Part shown: in pieces, positions 32,058-33,627 of the stretch
How the letters are laid out: each line of letters begins with the position of its first letter
Position numbering within the stretch: position 1 is the first letter of the stretch
Assembly: GCA_945870205.1 (NCBI GenBank)
Contig: CAMBRI010000020.1
Span: 1 to 33,627 of the forward strand
Source: Sulfuritalea hydrogenivorans sk43H
Lineage (GTDB): Bacteria; Pseudomonadota; Gammaproteobacteria; Burkholderiales; Rhodocyclaceae
Length of the DNA: 33,627 bases
Direction of reading: 5' to 3'
The notes under the pieces: generated by a model
The model's database searches: none
The model's input: only the letters and a program-made list of their open reading frames with translations
Told to the model about the DNA's origin: nothing
Translations under genes and position numbers: made by a program

Positions 32058-33044
32058 ATGGAAATCCTGATCCAGCAGATCATCAACGGCCTCACCACCG
32101 GCAGCGTATATGCCGTTGTCGCGCTGGGCTACACGATGGTCTATGGCGTGATCCAGTTGATCAACTTTGCCCATGGCGAGGTGGTGATGATCGGCGCCAT
32201 GGTGGCCTTTTCCGTCATCACCTCACTGGCCGGCAGCAGCCTGCCGCCGCTGGTCATCGTCCTTGCTGGCGTCATGGCCGCGGTTCCGGCCTGCATGGCC
32301 ATGGGCTACCTGCTCGAACGCGTCGCCTATCGGCCCTTGCGCCACGCGCCGCGCCTGGCGCCGCTGATCACCGCCATCGGCATGTCCATCATCCTGCAGC
32401 ATCTGGCCCTGCTGGCCTGGGGCCGTAACCCGCTGGCCTTTCCACAGATCATCGACAACCAGGTGTTCGGCATCGGCGGCGCGACGATCAGCAGCGTGCA
32501 GATCGCCATCATTCTCCTGTCATTGACGATGATGGCCGGCCTTTCCTGGTTCGTCTATCGCACCCGCTTCGGCATCGCCATTCGCGCGACGGCCGAGAAC
32601 GTGCACATTGCGGGCCTGATGGGCGTCAATGCCAACCGCGTAATCGCCGCCACCTTCGTCATTGGCGCCGGACTGGGCGCCGTGGCGGGAGTGATGTATG
32701 GCAGCTACTACGGCATCGCCCATTACACGATGGGCTTCAACCTCGGCCTCAAGGCCTTTTCCGCGGCCGTGCTGGGCGGCATCGGCAACATAGCCGGCGC
32801 CATGCTGGGCGGCATCCTGCTCGGTTTGGTCGAAGCCCTGGGAACAGGCTACATCGGCGAACTGACCGACCTTTGCACCTGGCCCATGATCCAGGGCGCC
32901 ATGAGCATGCAATGCGCCGACGGCGGTAACTTCGTGCTGTTCGGCAGCAACTATCAGGATGTTTTCGCCTTTCTCATGCTGATCCTGGTGCTGGTGTTTC
33001 GCCCCTCGGGTCTGCTCGGCGAACGCGTTTCGGAGCGGGCATGA
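32058..33044 (+). CDS. livH: Branched-chain amino-acid-type ABC transporter permease LivH
   Basis: A 328-residue inner-membrane permease. It opens with IQQIINGLTTGSVYAVVALG and GVIQLINFAHGEVVMIGAM, the LivH signature. It has eight or so hydrophobic segments, the EAA-like cytoplasmic loop with RTRFGIAIRATAENVHIAGL, and FKAFSAAVLGG-like KAFSAAVLGGIGNIAGAMLG. Start 32058 begins with MEILIQQ; the 27-residue upstream extension covers the terminator hairpin. The insertion near 290-305 (CTWPMIQGAMSMQCADGG) is longer than in the E. coli protein and lies in a loop. Overlaps livM by 4 bp. Confidence 0.92.
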   Translation: MEILIQQIINGLTTGSVYAVVALGYTMVYGVIQLINFAHGEVVMIGAMVAFSVITSLAGSSLPPLVIVLAGVMAAVPACMAMGYLLERVAYRPLRHAPRLAPLITAIGMSIILQHLALLAWGRNPLAFPQIIDNQVFGIGGATISSVQIAIILLSLTMMAGLSWFVYRTRFGIAIRATAENVHIAGLMGVNANRVIAATFVIGAGLGAVAGVMYGSYYGIAHYTMGFNLGLKAFSAAVLGGIGNIAGAMLGGILLGLVEALGTGYIGELTDLCTWPMIQGAMSMQCADGGNFVLFGSNYQDVFAFLMLILVLVFRPSGLLGERVSERA

Positions 33045-33627
33045 CCACCAACCGCGAAAAACTCGGCCTCGCCCTGATCGCCATCGCGCTGATCGCACTG
33101 CCCTTCGTCCTCGCCTCGGCCGGCACCGCCTGGGTGCGTATCACCAATTTCGCCGTGCTGTTTGTCCTGCTCTCGCTGGGCCTGAACATCGTGGTCGGCT
33201 TTGCCGGCCTGCTCGATCTCGGCTATGTGGCTTTTTACGCCGTCGGCGCCTACGTCTATGCCTTGCTGGCCTCGCCGCATTTCGGACTGCACCTGCCGTT
33301 CTGGGTCATCCTGCCGATCGGCGCCGCCGTGGCCTGCATTGCCGGAGTGATACTCGGCGCGCCGACACTGCGCCTGCGCGGCGACTATCTGGCGATTGTC
33401 ACGCTCGGCTTCGGCGAGATCGTGCGCATTTTCATGAACAATCTGTCCTCGCCGGTGAATCTGACGAACGGACCGAAAGGCATCAACCGCATCGACCCGT
33501 TCCAGATCGGACCGCTGAATTTCTCGAGTACCGACACGCTCGCCGGGCTGGTTTTCAGCGGCCCGATCAAGTACTACTACTTCCTGATGCTGGTGCTGCT
33601 GGCCGTCATCGTGATCAATCGGCGCCT
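33041..33627 (+). CDS. livM: Branched-chain amino-acid-type ABC transporter permease LivM (3' end outside window)
   Basis: The frame opens at ATG 33041 (ATGA overlap with livH) and runs off the right edge, giving 195 codons and no stop. Hydrophobic segments start soon after TTNREKLG. LGLNIVVGFAGLLDLGYVAFYAVGAY is the LivM hallmark (given in two parts: LGLNIVVGFAGLL, then DLGYVAFYAVGAY). LRLRGDYLAIVTLGFGEIVR with NGPKGI follows further on. It pairs with LivH to form the transmembrane channel. The ATPases LivG and LivF should lie beyond the edge. Confidence 0.92.
   Translation, partial: MTTNREKLGLALIAIALIALPFVLASAGTAWVRITNFAVLFVLLSLGLNIVVGFAGLLDLGYVAFYAVGAYVYALLASPHFGLHLPFWVILPIGAAVACIAGVILGAPTLRLRGDYLAIVTLGFGEIVRIFMNNLSSPVNLTNGPKGINRIDPFQIGPLNFSSTDTLAGLVFSGPIKYYYFLMLVLLAVIVINRR

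Noticed and set aside
31736-32428. Plus-strand open frame of 230 codons across the livJ end and livH start
   Set aside because: It is out of frame with livJ and livH and crosses the terminator hairpin; its Arg/Leu/Pro content is a shadow of the Ala/Pro tail.
1-33627. CRISPR arrays, tRNA or rRNA genes, insertion sequences and integrases
   Set aside because: I looked for these and found no regular spaced repeats, cloverleaf-like genes or transposase frames.

Overview
The window looks like part of the chromosome of a GC-rich betaproteobacterium. A Rhodocyclales-like or related lineage is my inference from the gene families, the composition and the betaproteobacterial style of the regulatory sites; no rRNA or tRNA is present to confirm it. 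Roughly 27.7 of 33.6 kb is one exopolysaccharide (EPS) or capsule biosynthesis locus, almost all on the minus strand. A short plus-strand housekeeping segment follows.

Reading the minus strand in the direction of transcription (high to low coordinates), I see five probable transcription units. Unit E (27707 to 21668): acyltransferase, two GT4 glycosyltransferases, a second acyltransferase, a membrane GT2 and a soluble GT2. Unit D (21560 to 18312): serine-acetyltransferase-like protein, two tandem PilZ proteins and a GT32-like glycosyltransferase. Unit A (17426 to 12924): initiating phosphoglycosyl transferase, WecG/TagA-type transferase, a composite nucleotidyltransferase-like/hexapeptide protein, a STAS anti-sigma-antagonist-like protein and UDP-glucose 4-epimerase. 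Unit B (12753 to 7129): PhnD-like periplasmic binding protein, a membrane PAS-PAS-PP2C-HATPase protein and a PAS hybrid histidine kinase ending in HPt. Unit C (7008 to beyond the left edge): sugar-1-phosphate nucleotidyltransferase, Wzz/Wzc-like protein, GT25, methyltransferase and a lipoprotein with a clan-A glycoside-hydrolase-like motif. A lone OmpR-family response regulator (17662-18384, plus) diverges from unit A.

The EPS genes cover precursor supply (GalE, nucleotidyltransferase), chain initiation on lipid carrier, elongation by six further glycosyltransferases, acyl and methyl decoration, and chain-length control. No clear Wzx flippase, Wzy polymerase or Wza outer-membrane exporter is visible, so the locus probably continues past the left edge or elsewhere. 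Control appears layered: two PilZ proteins (c-di-GMP), a PP2C/RsbW-type protein plus STAS protein (partner switching) and a phosphorelay. The most interesting observation is a shared bipartite upstream element at the heads of units A, C and E, with a weaker copy at D. It lies at a near-constant distance from each start codon and is a candidate EPS regulon operator and promoter.

The right part (27906 to the edge, plus strand) has a DUF255/YyaL-type thioredoxin-domain protein preceded by an IscR-type-1-like palindrome, a small periplasmic cytochrome c, and the start of a branched-chain amino-acid-type ABC transporter (livJ-like with an unusual Pro/Ala-rich linker and tail, livH, and livM cut by the window edge).
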